Assembly (NCBI GenBank): GCA_963169665.1
Contig: CAUJET010000112.1
Span: 1 to 34,747 of the forward strand
Reading direction: 5' to 3'
Source of the DNA: Actinomycetota bacterium
GTDB taxonomy: Bacteria > Actinomycetota > Acidimicrobiia > Acidimicrobiales > Ilumatobacteraceae
Length of the DNA stretch: 34,747 nucleotides
Below are positions 17,948 through 26,730 of the stretch, one piece after another; positions within the stretch are counted from its first letter, which is position 1; each line of letters begins with the position of its first letter. Under the pieces are notes generated by a model. The model saw only the letters and a program-made list of their open reading frames with translations. It searched no databases and had not been told where the DNA came from. A program made the translations under genes and the position numbers.

Positions 17948-19126
17948 TCAGGGGGTGGTGCCGATGCCCTGCGGCAGCTTGTCGACCGACCACCCCAGCA
18001 GCGTGACCGCCTGACGGCACGCGAACCGGTCGGTCATGCCGCCCACGTACGCGACCGCGGCGTGGAGCGCCTCGGCACTGCCGGCATCGACACCTTCCAC
18101 ATCGGGGAGCGCATTGGGGCGATCGGCGTAGTGCTCGACGAGGGCGCGCAGCAGCGAGATGACGGCCTGCCCCTGGGTGACCGACGCCGGGCGGAGGTAG
18201 ACGTGTTCGTAGTTGAACTGTCGGAACGTGGCGAGCGCCTCGGCGAAGCGGGCGGTCATGCCGATCCGCCCCGACAGCGCGGAGGCCTCGATCATGGCGC
18301 TGATGAACGCGCTCAGCTGCTCGCGACGCATCAGACCGCATCGGTCGCGCACGAGCGCGGGGAGCATGTCGAGGCTGACGATGCCCGCTGCGACCGCGTC
18401 CTCGAAGTCGTGGCACACGTAGGCGATGCGGTCGGCCCAGCTCACCACTTCGCCCTCGGGCGTCATCGGAGCCGGCCGGCTCCACGAGTGGTTGCGGATC
18501 CCGTCCACCGTCTCCGTGCACAGGTTGAGCGAGCGCAGGGTGACGTCGGCGCCCCACACGGCATGGTCGAACCCGCCGTCGAGGTAGGGGCTGAGCGCGT
18601 CCTCGCTGGCGTGACCACCGGGCCCGTGCCCGCAGTCGTGGCCGAGTGCGATCGCCTCGGTGAGCGGCACGTTGAGGCCGAGCACCTGGGCAACCGAGGT
18701 GGCGACCTGGGCGACCTCGAGCGCGTGCGTGAGCCGCGTGCGCTGGTGGTCGTCGGGGAACACGAACACCTGGGTCTTGCCGGCCAGACGACGGAACGCG
18801 CTCGCATGGAGGATGCGGTCGCGATCGCGCTCGAAGCAGGTGCGCCACCGATCGGGTTCCTCGTCGACCAGGCGGTCGCCGGCGCCGTGGGCCCGGGTGG
18901 CGAGGACGGCCAGATGCTCGCCCTCGCGTTGCTCGCGCTCGGCCCGCGGAAAGATCGCGGTCGAGCCGCTGCCGGCCCAGGAGTCGGCATGCGCGAGCCG
19001 CACGCCGTGGTCGGCGGTGTGCCCGGCCATGGTGGACGCCCACTTCCGGGCGCGTTCGGCACGTTCCGCAAGATCGCCGTCGGCCTCGCGTGCAGCCGCC
19101 CGGGGGGTGAGGGGCTGATCGGTCAT
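17948..19126 (-). CDS. dgt: dGTPase-like deoxynucleoside triphosphate triphosphohydrolase (HD domain)
   Basis: The 392-residue enzyme belongs to the HD superfamily that removes triphosphate from dNTPs, giving deoxynucleosides. Motifs in order are ASAFRRLAGKTQVF, TRLTHALEV (first metal His), LGHDCGHGPGGHASE (the HD pair and second His), and DRIAYVCHDFEDA (last Asp). These match the Dgt type 2 family found in Actinobacteria. ATG at 19126 gives the usual N terminus. Codons further upstream, to 19507, run through the obg promoter and start and are not likely coding. TACCCT at 19136-19141 suggests an almost leaderless mRNA. Nearby deoA and deoC could use the deoxynucleosides it makes. Confidence 0.9.
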   Translation of the reverse strand: MTDQPLTPRAAAREADGDLAERAERARKWASTMAGHTADHGVRLAHADSWAGSGSTAIFPRAEREQREGEHLAVLATRAHGAGDRLVDEEPDRWRTCFERDRDRILHASAFRRLAGKTQVFVFPDDHQRTRLTHALEVAQVATSVAQVLGLNVPLTEAIALGHDCGHGPGGHASEDALSPYLDGGFDHAVWGADVTLRSLNLCTETVDGIRNHSWSRPAPMTPEGEVVSWADRIAYVCHDFEDAVAAGIVSLDMLPALVRDRCGLMRREQLSAFISAMIEASALSGRIGMTARFAEALATFRQFNYEHVYLRPASVTQGQAVISLLRALVEHYADRPNALPDVEGVDAGSAEALHAAVAYVGGMTDRFACRQAVTLLGWSVDKLPQGIGTTP

Positions 19127-19286
19127 CGTGCCGCCAGGGTACCGAACGGGTGCGACACCCATGGGGCACCGGGCCTGGTCACACGGCAGGGAAAGGCTCC
19201 GTCGGGGCTGGGAGGGCTGCCGGTAGCCTGGGATGTCGCCTTCCGGCGGCGTGCGAGACCCAACGAAGACGAATGTAGAGCAACCG
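19127..19286. promoter_or_regulatory. Divergent promoter region between dgt and obg
   Basis: On the - strand TACCCT (19141-19136) lies 9 nt before the dgt ATG. On the + strand TAGCCT (19224-19229) would start an obg transcript near 19236 with a leader of about 50 nt. Neither has a convincing -35 box. No strong palindrome was seen between them. Confidence 0.4.
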
Positions 19287-20531
19287 ATGAGCAATTTCGT
19301 CGACGACGTCCAACTGAACGTGCGTGGTGGTGACGGCGGAGCCGGCTGTGTGTCGTTCCGTCGCGAGGGCCCCGAGGCGTTCGGCGGCCCGAACGGTGGC
19401 GACGGCGGCGACGTCTGGCTCGTCGCCGACCGCAACACCTCCTCGCTCATCGCGTTCAAGGACCACCCGCACCGTCGTGCGGTCAACGGCGTGCACGGCA
19501 AGGGCAAGGATCAGCACGGCAAGCGCGGTGTGCCGCTCGAGATCCACGTTCCCGAGGGCACGGTCGCGTACGACATGTACACCGGTGAGCTCCTCGCCGA
19601 CCTGCCGAACCACGGCGACCGCTGGCTGGCGGCGCACGGCGGTCGCGGCGGTCGCGGCAACGCGAAGTTCTGGTCGAACAAGCGTCGCGCCCCCACGTTC
19701 GCCGAGCAGGGCGAGCACGGCGAGGACCGCTGGCTCCGCCTCGAACTGAAGCTCATGGCCGACGTCGCCCTCGTCGGGTTCCCGAACGTGGGCAAGAGCA
19801 CCCTGATCAGCGTCATCAGTGCGGCCCGCCCGAAGATCGCGAACTACCCGTTCACCACGCTCGAGCCGAACCTCGGCGTCGTGCGCGTCGACAACGACAC
19901 CAACTTCGTCGTGGCCGACATCCCGGGCCTCATCGAGGGTGCGAGCGAGGGCAAGGGCCTCGGCCACGAGTTCCTCCGGCACATCGAACGGTCGCGGGTG
20001 CTGTGCGTGATGGTCGACCTCGCGCCGGTCGACGGCATCGGTCCGAAGGAGCAGGAGGAGATCCTGCTGCGCGAGCTCGGCGACTACCAGCCCGAGCTGC
20101 TCGAACGCCCGCGCCTCGTCATCGGCACCAAGGCCGACATGCTCACCGAGGGCATGGCCACCGAGGACTGGGACGGCGACTCGATCTCGGCGATCACGCA
20201 CCAGGGCATCCGTGAGCTCGTCGGTCGCCTGGCCATGCTCGTCGACCAGGCCCGTCAGGCGGTGCCCGACCACGAGGGCATCGTGATCATCCGGCCGCAG
20301 CCGGAGGGCGCGATGGTCGAGCGGCTGGGCGAGCACGAGTTCCGCCTCGTCGGCCGGCAGGTCGAGCGCATCGTCGCGCTCAACGACGTCAGCACCCCCG
20401 ACGCGATGAACTACATCGACCACCAGCTCGAGCGGCTCAACGTGCCCAAGCTGTTGGCGAAGGCGGGCGCGATGGACGGCGACATCGTCTGGATCGCCGA
20501 CTTCAGCTTCGAGTACCAGCAAGGCAGCTGA
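19287..20531 (+). CDS. obg: GTPase Obg (CgtA)
   Basis: The 414-residue GTPase takes part in late 50S assembly and stress control. The glycine-rich Obg fold spans residues 1 to about 158 (VRGGDGGAGCVSFRRE). The G domain has the P-loop GFPNVGKST at 164-172, G2 FTTLEPNLG, G3 DIPGLIEGA and G4 as TKAD. The C-terminal OCT domain ends with GDIVWIADFSFEYQ. Length is complete with all three domains. ATG 19287 is chosen because the conserved N terminus (MSNFVDDVQLNV) starts there. It is normally next to rpmA; here it is displaced. proB begins 2 bp after the stop. Confidence 0.96.
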   Translation: MSNFVDDVQLNVRGGDGGAGCVSFRREGPEAFGGPNGGDGGDVWLVADRNTSSLIAFKDHPHRRAVNGVHGKGKDQHGKRGVPLEIHVPEGTVAYDMYTGELLADLPNHGDRWLAAHGGRGGRGNAKFWSNKRRAPTFAEQGEHGEDRWLRLELKLMADVALVGFPNVGKSTLISVISAARPKIANYPFTTLEPNLGVVRVDNDTNFVVADIPGLIEGASEGKGLGHEFLRHIERSRVLCVMVDLAPVDGIGPKEQEEILLRELGDYQPELLERPRLVIGTKADMLTEGMATEDWDGDSISAITHQGIRELVGRLAMLVDQARQAVPDHEGIVIIRPQPEGAMVERLGEHEFRLVGRQVERIVALNDVSTPDAMNYIDHQLERLNVPKLLAKAGAMDGDIVWIADFSFEYQQGS

Positions 20532-20533
20532 CC

Positions 20534-21619
20534 GTGCGGATCGTCGTGAAGATCGGCACGTCGTCGCTCACCGACGAGCTCGGCGTCATCGACGAACGCG
20601 TCATCGAGTCGCTGTGCGCGCAGCTCGTGCAGGTGCGCGACCTCGGCCACGAGGTGGTCGTCGTCAGCTCGGGTGCCGTCTCGGCCGGCGTGGCTGCGCT
20701 GAAGCTGCCCGCCCGGCCCACCGACACACCCACGCTGCAGGCGCTCTCCGCCGCCGGTCAGAGCCGGCTGATGGAGGTGTACAACCGCCACCTCGGGGCG
20801 CGGGGCGTGGTGGCCGCGCAGGTGCTGCTGGTGCCGCACGACTTCGTCGATCGCCGCCAGTACCTGCACGCACGCCAGACCCTGGTGCGCCTGCTCGAAC
20901 TCGGGTGCGTGCCGATCATCAACGAGAACGACGCGATCGCGAACGACGAGATCCGCTACGGCGACAACGACCGCATCGCTGCGCTCGTCGCCCACAACCT
21001 CGCGGCCGATCTGCTGGTGCTGCTCACCGACACGGCCGGTCTCTACACGAGCGACCCGCGCGCCGATGCGTCGGCGACGTTGATCGCTCGCGTCGCCGCC
21101 GACGATCCGCTGCTGTCGGTGAGCGCCGGCGAGTCCGGTTCGAACCGGGGGAGCGGTGGCATGGCGTCCAAGCTCGCCGCGGCGCGCACCGCGTCGTTCA
21201 GCGGTGTGCGGGCCGTGATCGCTGCGTCGGCGCGACCCGACGTCCTCGTCGAGGCGGCGAACGATCTCGACGTCGGCACGACGTTCATGCCCAACGACCG
21301 CAAGCTGTCGGCCCGCAAGCTGTGGATCGGATTCGCCAGCCTCGTCGAGGGGTCGGTCACGGTCGACGACGGCGCGCGACGGGCGCTGCTCGAGCGGGGC
21401 ACGTCGCTACTGCCGGCCGGGGTGGTCGACGTGCGCGGCGCGTTCGACGAGGAGTCGATCGTCGAGGTGCGTGCCACGGACGGCACGGTGATCGCCCGTG
21501 GCATGGTGCTGTGCGATGCCGACACCCTGCGTGCCATCAAGGGCCGGCGCACCGCCGACCTGCCGGCCGAGATGGCCCACGAGGTCGTCCACCGCGACGA
21601 CCTCGTCGTGCTCAGCTGA
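20534..21619 (+). CDS. proB: Glutamate 5-kinase
   Basis: The 361-residue enzyme phosphorylates glutamate, the first step of proline synthesis. The amino-acid kinase domain begins VVKIGTSSLTDELG and has NENDAIANDEIRYGDND and GSGGMASKLAAA. A C-terminal PUA domain starts near residue 275. The GTG start at 20534 lies 2 bp after the obg stop, implying translational coupling. proA, which often follows, is absent: the next gene is convergent and overlaps the proB end by 8 bp. Confidence 0.95.
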   Translation: MRIVVKIGTSSLTDELGVIDERVIESLCAQLVQVRDLGHEVVVVSSGAVSAGVAALKLPARPTDTPTLQALSAAGQSRLMEVYNRHLGARGVVAAQVLLVPHDFVDRRQYLHARQTLVRLLELGCVPIINENDAIANDEIRYGDNDRIAALVAHNLAADLLVLLTDTAGLYTSDPRADASATLIARVAADDPLLSVSAGESGSNRGSGGMASKLAAARTASFSGVRAVIAASARPDVLVEAANDLDVGTTFMPNDRKLSARKLWIGFASLVEGSVTVDDGARRALLERGTSLLPAGVVDVRGAFDEESIVEVRATDGTVIARGMVLCDADTLRAIKGRRTADLPAEMAHEVVHRDDLVVLS

Positions 21620-22130
21620 GCGCGAGCACCATCCGGATCTCGTCCTTGCACGGATCCGACGGCAGCGGCTGGTGGTCGCCCGTCACCACGAAGCCCATCG
21701 ACTCGTAGAGGTGCTGCGCGGGGTCGTTGCCATTCGTGACCCACAGCTCCACCCGCTCGGCACGCGCCGTCCGGGCCCACTCGACCACGGCGTCGATCAA
21801 CCGCCTGCCGATCCCGGCCCGCCGCACCGACGGATCGGTCCACATGCTGACGAGGTCGACCGCTCGCGACGCCGGTGTGCCCGCCATCGCGTCGACGCGG
21901 TACCCGCCGACGACGCCCACGACCCGGCCGTCGGCGTGCCACGCCAGGAAGGTGCACCGCTCGTCACCGACCGAACCGGCGACTGCACGGCCGGACCAGT
22001 CGGCGTCGTCGAAGGCGAGCTCGCGCTCGAGCGTCGATCCGAACGCGTGAGGCGTGTCGGCGAGTGCGGCGAGCCGCACGGCACGGAGCACCCGAGCGTC
22101 GTCGGGGGTGATGCGTCGGACGTCGATCAT
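21612..22130 (-). CDS. GNAT family N-acetyltransferase
   Basis: The 172-residue protein is a typical GNAT: DVRRITPDDARVLRAVRLAAL at the N terminus, WTDPSVRRAGIGRRLIDAVVEWA as the acetyl-CoA motif (RxxGxG), then VTNGNDPAQHLYESMGF, a conserved C-terminal GNAT pattern. The acceptor substrate is unknown. ATG at 22130 gives a normal start. It lies 59 bp downstream of pspA on the same strand and its 3' end overlaps proB by 8 bp. Confidence 0.9.
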   Translation of the reverse strand: MIDVRRITPDDARVLRAVRLAALADTPHAFGSTLERELAFDDADWSGRAVAGSVGDERCTFLAWHADGRVVGVVGGYRVDAMAGTPASRAVDLVSMWTDPSVRRAGIGRRLIDAVVEWARTARAERVELWVTNGNDPAQHLYESMGFVVTGDHQPLPSDPCKDEIRMVLALS

Positions 22131-22189
22131 CGGCCCATCTGACCCGATTCCGGCCGCCCGTGCGAACCGATTTCGGCGTGCCGGGTCGG

Positions 22190-22960
22190 TCAGCCCTCGG
22201 CAGGCTTGGGCTGCTCGACGGCAGCGGGCGCCGCCGCGCTGTCGAGACCGAGTTCGGCGCGGAGCTGGCTGAGACGGCTCTGGGCCTCGATGTTCGCGGT
22301 GGCCTGCTCGACCTCGAGGATGCGGCTCTGCACGGACGTCTCGCCGAGCTCGGCGGTCGCCTTTGCCTTCGCGTAGCGGGCCTCGATCTTCTCCTGCACT
22401 TCTTTCAACGTGGGCACGTCGTCGCCGACGGTCTCGTTGAGCTGCGCCATGGCGGAGTTCATCTCCTCCTGCATGCGCGCCTGCTCGAGCTGGCTCAGGA
22501 GCTTGTTCTTCTCGGCGAGCTTCTCCTGCAGGAGACGGCTGTTCTGGGCGACGGCGGCCTTGGCCTGGTCGGAGGCCTGGGTGCTCTCCATCACCATCGC
22601 CTTCAGGCTCTCGACGTCCTTCTCGACCAGGATCAGCTGGTTCGCGATCGTCTCGGCGGCCGTGGTGTACTGCGTGGCCTTGGCGGCGTCTCCGGCCTTC
22701 TCCGCGTCGGCGGCCATCATCAGCGCCTGACGGGCGTTGGCGTTGAGCTTCTCGAGCTCGGTCATCTTGCCGTTGAGGCGGATCTCGGCCTGCTTCTGGC
22801 TCGCGATGACGTTGGCTGCCTGCTCCTTGAGGCGGCGGTGCTGCTGCTGGGCCTCGGTGAGCGCCTGCTCGAGCTGCACGGCCGGATCGGCGTTCTTCTC
22901 GAAGCTGCGGTTGAACTTCGCGCCGAGGTACTTCCACCACTTCTTGAGTGCCTTGAACAT
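22190..22960 (-). CDS. pspA: PspA/IM30 family membrane stress protein
   Basis: The 256-residue protein is almost wholly alpha-helical coiled coil (Ala, Glu, Gln, Lys and Leu rich). It starts with MFKALKKWWKYLGAKFNRSFEKNADP, given here only as the first 26 residues; this contains the amphipathic helix and the conserved N-terminal helix of PspA/IM30/Vipp1. These ESCRT-III-like proteins bind damaged inner membrane. A disordered Ala/Pro tail follows. It lies 10 bp after murJ and has its own -10 box overlapping the murJ stop. A role in envelope upkeep with MurJ is an inference from position. Confidence 0.92.
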   Translation of the reverse strand: MFKALKKWWKYLGAKFNRSFEKNADPAVQLEQALTEAQQQHRRLKEQAANVIASQKQAEIRLNGKMTELEKLNANARQALMMAADAEKAGDAAKATQYTTAAETIANQLILVEKDVESLKAMVMESTQASDQAKAAVAQNSRLLQEKLAEKNKLLSQLEQARMQEEMNSAMAQLNETVGDDVPTLKEVQEKIEARYAKAKATAELGETSVQSRILEVEQATANIEAQSRLSQLRAELGLDSAAAPAAVEQPKPAEG

Positions 22961-22967
22961 GGCTGGC

Positions 22968-22973
22968 AGCCTA
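22968..22973 (-). promoter_or_regulatory. Putative -10 element of pspA, overlapping the murJ stop codon
   Basis: On the - strand TAGGCT is followed by GCCAGCC and then the pspA ATG, so the predicted transcript is leaderless. The first three bases (TAG, 22973-22971) are also the stop codon of murJ. No Shine-Dalgarno sequence can fit between the box and the start. Confidence 0.5.
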
Positions 22974-24548
22974 GGCGAATCGTGCTGTGATGCGGTCCCG
23001 CAGCTGGGTGAGCTCCTGCACGCCGAGCACGGTGAGCAACACCACGTAGACGGCAATGCCGGCGGCGCCCGCGACGCTCACGCGCAGGAGCGCATCGATG
23101 CCGGTGTTACCGCCGACGAGGTGGGCGACGACCCACATCACCTCCATCATCACGACCGCCGCGACCGTCATCCGGGCGAGGCTGCCGAGGATCGGTCGGA
23201 ACGCGAACCCGGGCACCTTGTAGGCGAGCACCTGCAGCGCCCACACCGACGACACCAGGTAGGCGATCGCGAACGCTGCGCCGAGGCCGAGCACGCCGTA
23301 GCGCTCCACGAGCACCACCGCGAGCACGATGTTGATGACGTTCTCGAACAGGTTGATGACGAACGGCGTGCGCGCGTCGGTGTGCGCGTAGAACGCCCGG
23401 AGCACGAACAGGTACACCGAGAAGCCGACGAGGCCCAGTGAGAAACCTGCGAGCGCGCGACTGGTGAGCAACGCATCACCTGCATCGAAGTTGCCGTGGT
23501 CGAGGGTGACGCCGATGAGTGGGCGTCGAAGCACGAACATGCCGGCCGCCGCAGGGAACGTGGCGAGCGCGACGAGACGCACCCCCATCGACGTCCGCTC
23601 GACGAACGCCGTCTTGTCCTTGCGGGCCACCGCGCGCGCCATCTCCGGCGTGAACGTCGTGACGATCGACATCGCGAGGAGGCCATGGGGGAGCACGAAG
23701 AAGATGTATGCCTTCGAGTAGGCGTCGAGGGCGCCGCTGCCCGGCTCGGCGAGGTTCTGCACCACGACGATCGCCAGTTGGTTCGCCGCGACGTAGCCGA
23801 ACGTCCACGCCGAGAGCTTCAGGAGCTGGCGGACGGCGGGGTGTCCGAACTGGGGGTTGAAGTGCAGCGGCACGTTGGCCCGGGTGAGCGCGGGGATCAC
23901 CGCCAGGGCCATGACTGCGATGCCGACGGTGGCACCGATGCCGAGTGTCCACCGGAGGCGGTCGTTGGTGAGCACCTCGATCAGTTCGGGCTCACGGCCA
24001 TCGACCGTGGCGGGCACCATCAGCAACGAGGCGATGATCACCAGATTCGACAGCACCGGAGCCCACGATGCGGCGAAGAATCGGCGGCGGGCCTGCAGCA
24101 GCGCGTTGGCCAGCGCGCTCACGCCGTAGAAGAAGATCTGGATGAGGAAGATGCGGGCCAGGGCGGTGCCGACCGCTCGGTACTCGGCGGGGTCGACGCC
24201 GTCGGCGACGTCGAAGGAGAACAGGTGGAAGATGAGCGGCGCGCAGGCGACCGCGATCGCCGTCAGGGCGGTGAGTGCCAGGACCGCGACGCTGAGCACC
24301 GCCGACGTCGCCTCCTCGTCGTCGTGTTCGGCGTGGCGGGTGAACATCGGCACCAGCGATGCCGACAACACGCCGCCGAGGAGCAACTCGTAGATCGCGT
24401 TGGGGGAGTTGTTCGCGCCGTTGTAGGCGTCGGTGAGCGCGCTCTGACCCATGACGAACGCGAACACCGCGACACGTACGAGGCCGGTGACCCGCGACAG
24501 CGCCGTGCCGACCGCGACGACGAGGTTGCTCTTGAGCAGGTCGCTCAC
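22971..24548 (-). CDS. murJ: Lipid II flippase MurJ (MviN)
   Basis: The 525-residue protein has about 14 hydrophobic helices and belongs to the MOP exporter superfamily. It moves lipid II across the membrane for wall synthesis. MurJ features include SNLVVAVGTALSRVTGLVR at the N terminus, DAYNGANNSPNAIYELLLGG, and VLRAFYAHTDARTPF in the C-terminal half. The frequent actinobacterial C-terminal pseudokinase extension is not present. The GTG at 24548 overlaps the stop of the upstream gene by 4 bp (GTGA), so the two are translationally coupled. Confidence 0.94.
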   Translation of the reverse strand: MSDLLKSNLVVAVGTALSRVTGLVRVAVFAFVMGQSALTDAYNGANNSPNAIYELLLGGVLSASLVPMFTRHAEHDDEEATSAVLSVAVLALTALTAIAVACAPLIFHLFSFDVADGVDPAEYRAVGTALARIFLIQIFFYGVSALANALLQARRRFFAASWAPVLSNLVIIASLLMVPATVDGREPELIEVLTNDRLRWTLGIGATVGIAVMALAVIPALTRANVPLHFNPQFGHPAVRQLLKLSAWTFGYVAANQLAIVVVQNLAEPGSGALDAYSKAYIFFVLPHGLLAMSIVTTFTPEMARAVARKDKTAFVERTSMGVRLVALATFPAAAGMFVLRRPLIGVTLDHGNFDAGDALLTSRALAGFSLGLVGFSVYLFVLRAFYAHTDARTPFVINLFENVINIVLAVVLVERYGVLGLGAAFAIAYLVSSVWALQVLAYKVPGFAFRPILGSLARMTVAAVVMMEVMWVVAHLVGGNTGIDALLRVSVAGAAGIAVYVVLLTVLGVQELTQLRDRITARFA

Positions 24549-25210
24549 GTGGCGGGCGACGCGGTGCCCGGACCGTTCGCCTCGAACCCCCGGGAGCGGC
24601 CCGTGGTGTTCACCTCGTCGACGGCCTGCAGCAGCGCCTCCAACTGCACGACGACATCGTCGACCGCCGAGCCGAGCTCGCCGGTCGTGTCGCTGCCGAT
24701 CGACACCTCCGCCGCCTGGCTCACCAGTTCGCCGAGGCGGGTCTGCAGGCGGTGGAGGCGTTGATCGGTGAGCTCGCGGGCGGTGCGGATGCGCTCGACC
24801 GCGTCGAGCTGCGACTGGATCGACGTGCGCATCGAGTCGTCGGTCGCTCGATCGAGACGGGCGCGCAGGCCGGCACCGTCGAGGCCGCGGATCGTGTCAT
24901 CGAGTTGGTCGCCGTGTTTCGCGATCTGCCAGCACTCGTCGACGCCCCGGTCGACCTGGCGACCGATCTCGGCCATGCGGCTGCGCAACGGGCCGGGGCT
25001 CATCGTCGAGACGATCTTGGCGAACCGGCGCTGTGCCGACTGCGCCGCAGCGACATGGCGGCGCCATGGCTCACCGACGCCGAACGGATCGACCCTGGCC
25101 TGGCTGCCGCGACCCGGGCCTGCGTCCTGCTTCGACGGCCGCAGACGGAGTGCGATCACGACGGCCGCTGCGCACACGGCGACGCCGATGAGCACGGGCA
25201 CGAGTTCCAC
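24545..25210 (-). CDS. Membrane-anchored coiled-coil protein of unknown function
   Basis: The 221-residue protein has one N-terminal membrane helix (about residues 3-22, LVPVLIGVAVCAAAVVIALR) and then a charged, mostly helical body with likely coiled coil at about 110-200. No enzyme motif is seen. The GTG at 25210 is chosen because TAGGCT lies 7 nt before it, as in other leaderless genes here, and because the membrane helix starts at once. It overlaps murJ by 4 bp, which makes an envelope role likely, but the function is not known. Confidence 0.8.
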   Translation of the reverse strand: MELVPVLIGVAVCAAAVVIALRLRPSKQDAGPGRGSQARVDPFGVGEPWRRHVAAAQSAQRRFAKIVSTMSPGPLRSRMAEIGRQVDRGVDECWQIAKHGDQLDDTIRGLDGAGLRARLDRATDDSMRTSIQSQLDAVERIRTARELTDQRLHRLQTRLGELVSQAAEVSIGSDTTGELGSAVDDVVVQLEALLQAVDEVNTTGRSRGFEANGPGTASPAT

Positions 25211-25217
25211 GGCCGTG

Positions 25218-25223
25218 AGCCTA
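25218..25223 (-). promoter_or_regulatory. Putative -10 element of the coiled-coil gene / murJ operon
   Basis: On the - strand TAGGCT is followed by CACGGCC and then the GTG start. The spacing is identical to that at pspA. It would make a leaderless transcript covering the coiled-coil gene and murJ. Confidence 0.45.
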
Positions 25224-25278
25224 TTGCGAGCGCCTCCGCCCGACCTGCCACACACCGCGTCGGGCCGGTGCGCGCAGG

Positions 25279-26712
25279 TCAGTTGTCGACGGGGACGATG
25301 TCGGCGGCGGTGAACGTGGTGAGGTGCTCGTCGGTCGGGTCGGTCAGCGGGGCGATGCGCATCGCCTGGTGCGCGACCGCGGTCTCGAACAGGTTGCGCA
25401 CGAAGCGGGCGTTGCCGAACCCGCGTGTGCGCGGCTCGCCGTCGATCAGCTGTTGCACCCGTGCCAGCGCGTCGTCGGAGCACGTGTACTGGTGCTTCTC
25501 GCCGAGCTTCAGGAAGATCAGCACGAGCTCGTCGGTGGTGTAGTCGGCGAAGTTGATCGTGCGGGTGAACCGGCTCTTCAGCCCCGGGTTGGTGTCGATG
25601 AAGGTGTTCATCTCCTCGGTGTACCCGGCCGCCACGATCGCGAGGTCGTCGCGGTGGTCCTCCATGAACTTCACGAGCGTGTCGATCGCCTCGCGTCCGA
25701 AGTCGTTCTCGCCGCCGCGGGCGAGTGCGTACGCCTCGTCGATCAGCAGCATCCCGCCGAGGGAGGCCTCCAGCGTCTGCTGGGTCTTCAGCGCAGTCTG
25801 GCCGACGTATCCCGCAACCAGCTTCGACCGATCGGTCTCGACGAGATGGCCCTTCGACACGACACCGACGGCCCGGTAGATCTGGCTGAGCAGACGCGCG
25901 ACCGTGGTCTTGCCGGTGCCGGGGTTGCCGCTGAACACGAGGTGCTTGCTGGCCTCGATGGTGGGCAGGCCGCGTTCCTCGCGGAGTCGTTGCACCTGCA
26001 ACAGGCTCGTCAGTCGACGCACCTCGGCCTTCACGTTGTCGAGGCCCACGAGTTCGTCGAGCTCGGCGAGCAGGTCGTCGATGCCGCGTTCGGGCGGCAG
26101 CTGGACGTCGACGGTGATCGCCGGCGCGTCGGCGGTGGCAGCGGTCGGTGGGGTGCCGGGGCGGGGTGCGTTGGGGACACCGGGAACCCCGGGGATCGGC
26201 CCTGCCGGCCCCGACGCCGGTTGGCCCGGTCGGTTGATGCCGGCGGCATCCATCGCCTGCAGCAGCATCGTGCGGAAGCGGTCGATCGCGGCGATCTCCT
26301 CGGTCGACGGCACGAGGTCGAGCGCGGCGGTGAGATGGGCGAGGCGGAGCGTGCCGGCGTAGTAGCGGTGGCTGCGTCGCTCACCGTCGCGGGCATCGGC
26401 GCGCACCAGGAGGTCGAACAGCACCGACGGCGATCCGAGCCAGGTGCGCCGACCGTCGAGCATGCCGCCCTCGCGGAGCCGGGCAGCCGTCACGATGAGC
26501 GGCGGTTGCAGGCGAGGACCGATGGCGTCGAGGAAGGCGTCGAGTTCGGCGTCGGCCTGGCGGCCGTCGCTGTCGATGATCGCGCCGACGAGGTTCGATG
26601 CCTCGATCAGCGCCTCCTGGCGATGGGCGTCGCGCCCGTCGCCACTCAGGGCGCCGAGGGTCGATCCGATGTCGTCGACGAACCCGCTCACCTCTGCGAT
26701 CAACGAGCTCAT
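25279..26712 (-). CDS. CbxX/CfxQ-type AAA ATPase with TerB-like N-terminal region
   Basis: The 477-residue protein has an AAA domain in its second half: LDELVGLDNVKAEVRRL, Walker A GNPGTGKTTVAR (about residue 262), pore-loop GYVGQTA, Walker B LLIDEAYAL, and sensor/Arg region NPGLKSRFTRTINFADY. This is the CbxX/SpoVK/EccA type, whose members remodel partner proteins such as Rubisco or type VII secretion substrates. No Rubisco or ESX gene is nearby. The N-terminal part has VGAIIDSDGRQADAELDAFL, which resembles the acidic TerB motif, then a Pro/Gly-rich linker (about 175-205). ATG at 26712 follows TACGAT by 6 nt. The gene is divergent from moxR. Its partner is unknown. Confidence 0.85.
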   Translation of the reverse strand: MSSLIAEVSGFVDDIGSTLGALSGDGRDAHRQEALIEASNLVGAIIDSDGRQADAELDAFLDAIGPRLQPPLIVTAARLREGGMLDGRRTWLGSPSVLFDLLVRADARDGERRSHRYYAGTLRLAHLTAALDLVPSTEEIAAIDRFRTMLLQAMDAAGINRPGQPASGPAGPIPGVPGVPNAPRPGTPPTAATADAPAITVDVQLPPERGIDDLLAELDELVGLDNVKAEVRRLTSLLQVQRLREERGLPTIEASKHLVFSGNPGTGKTTVARLLSQIYRAVGVVSKGHLVETDRSKLVAGYVGQTALKTQQTLEASLGGMLLIDEAYALARGGENDFGREAIDTLVKFMEDHRDDLAIVAAGYTEEMNTFIDTNPGLKSRFTRTINFADYTTDELVLIFLKLGEKHQYTCSDDALARVQQLIDGEPRTRGFGNARFVRNLFETAVAHQAMRIAPLTDPTDEHLTTFTAADIVPVDN

Positions 26713-26718
26713 GGGCGA

Positions 26719-26724
26719 ATCGTA
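26719..26724 (-). promoter_or_regulatory. Putative -10 element of the CbxX-type ATPase gene
   Basis: On the - strand TACGAT is followed by TCGCCC and the ATG. A transcript starting 7 nt after the box would begin exactly at the A of the start codon. The matching -35 position falls inside the first palindrome of the 26731-26821 repeat. Confidence 0.45.
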
Positions 26725-26730
26725 GAGATC

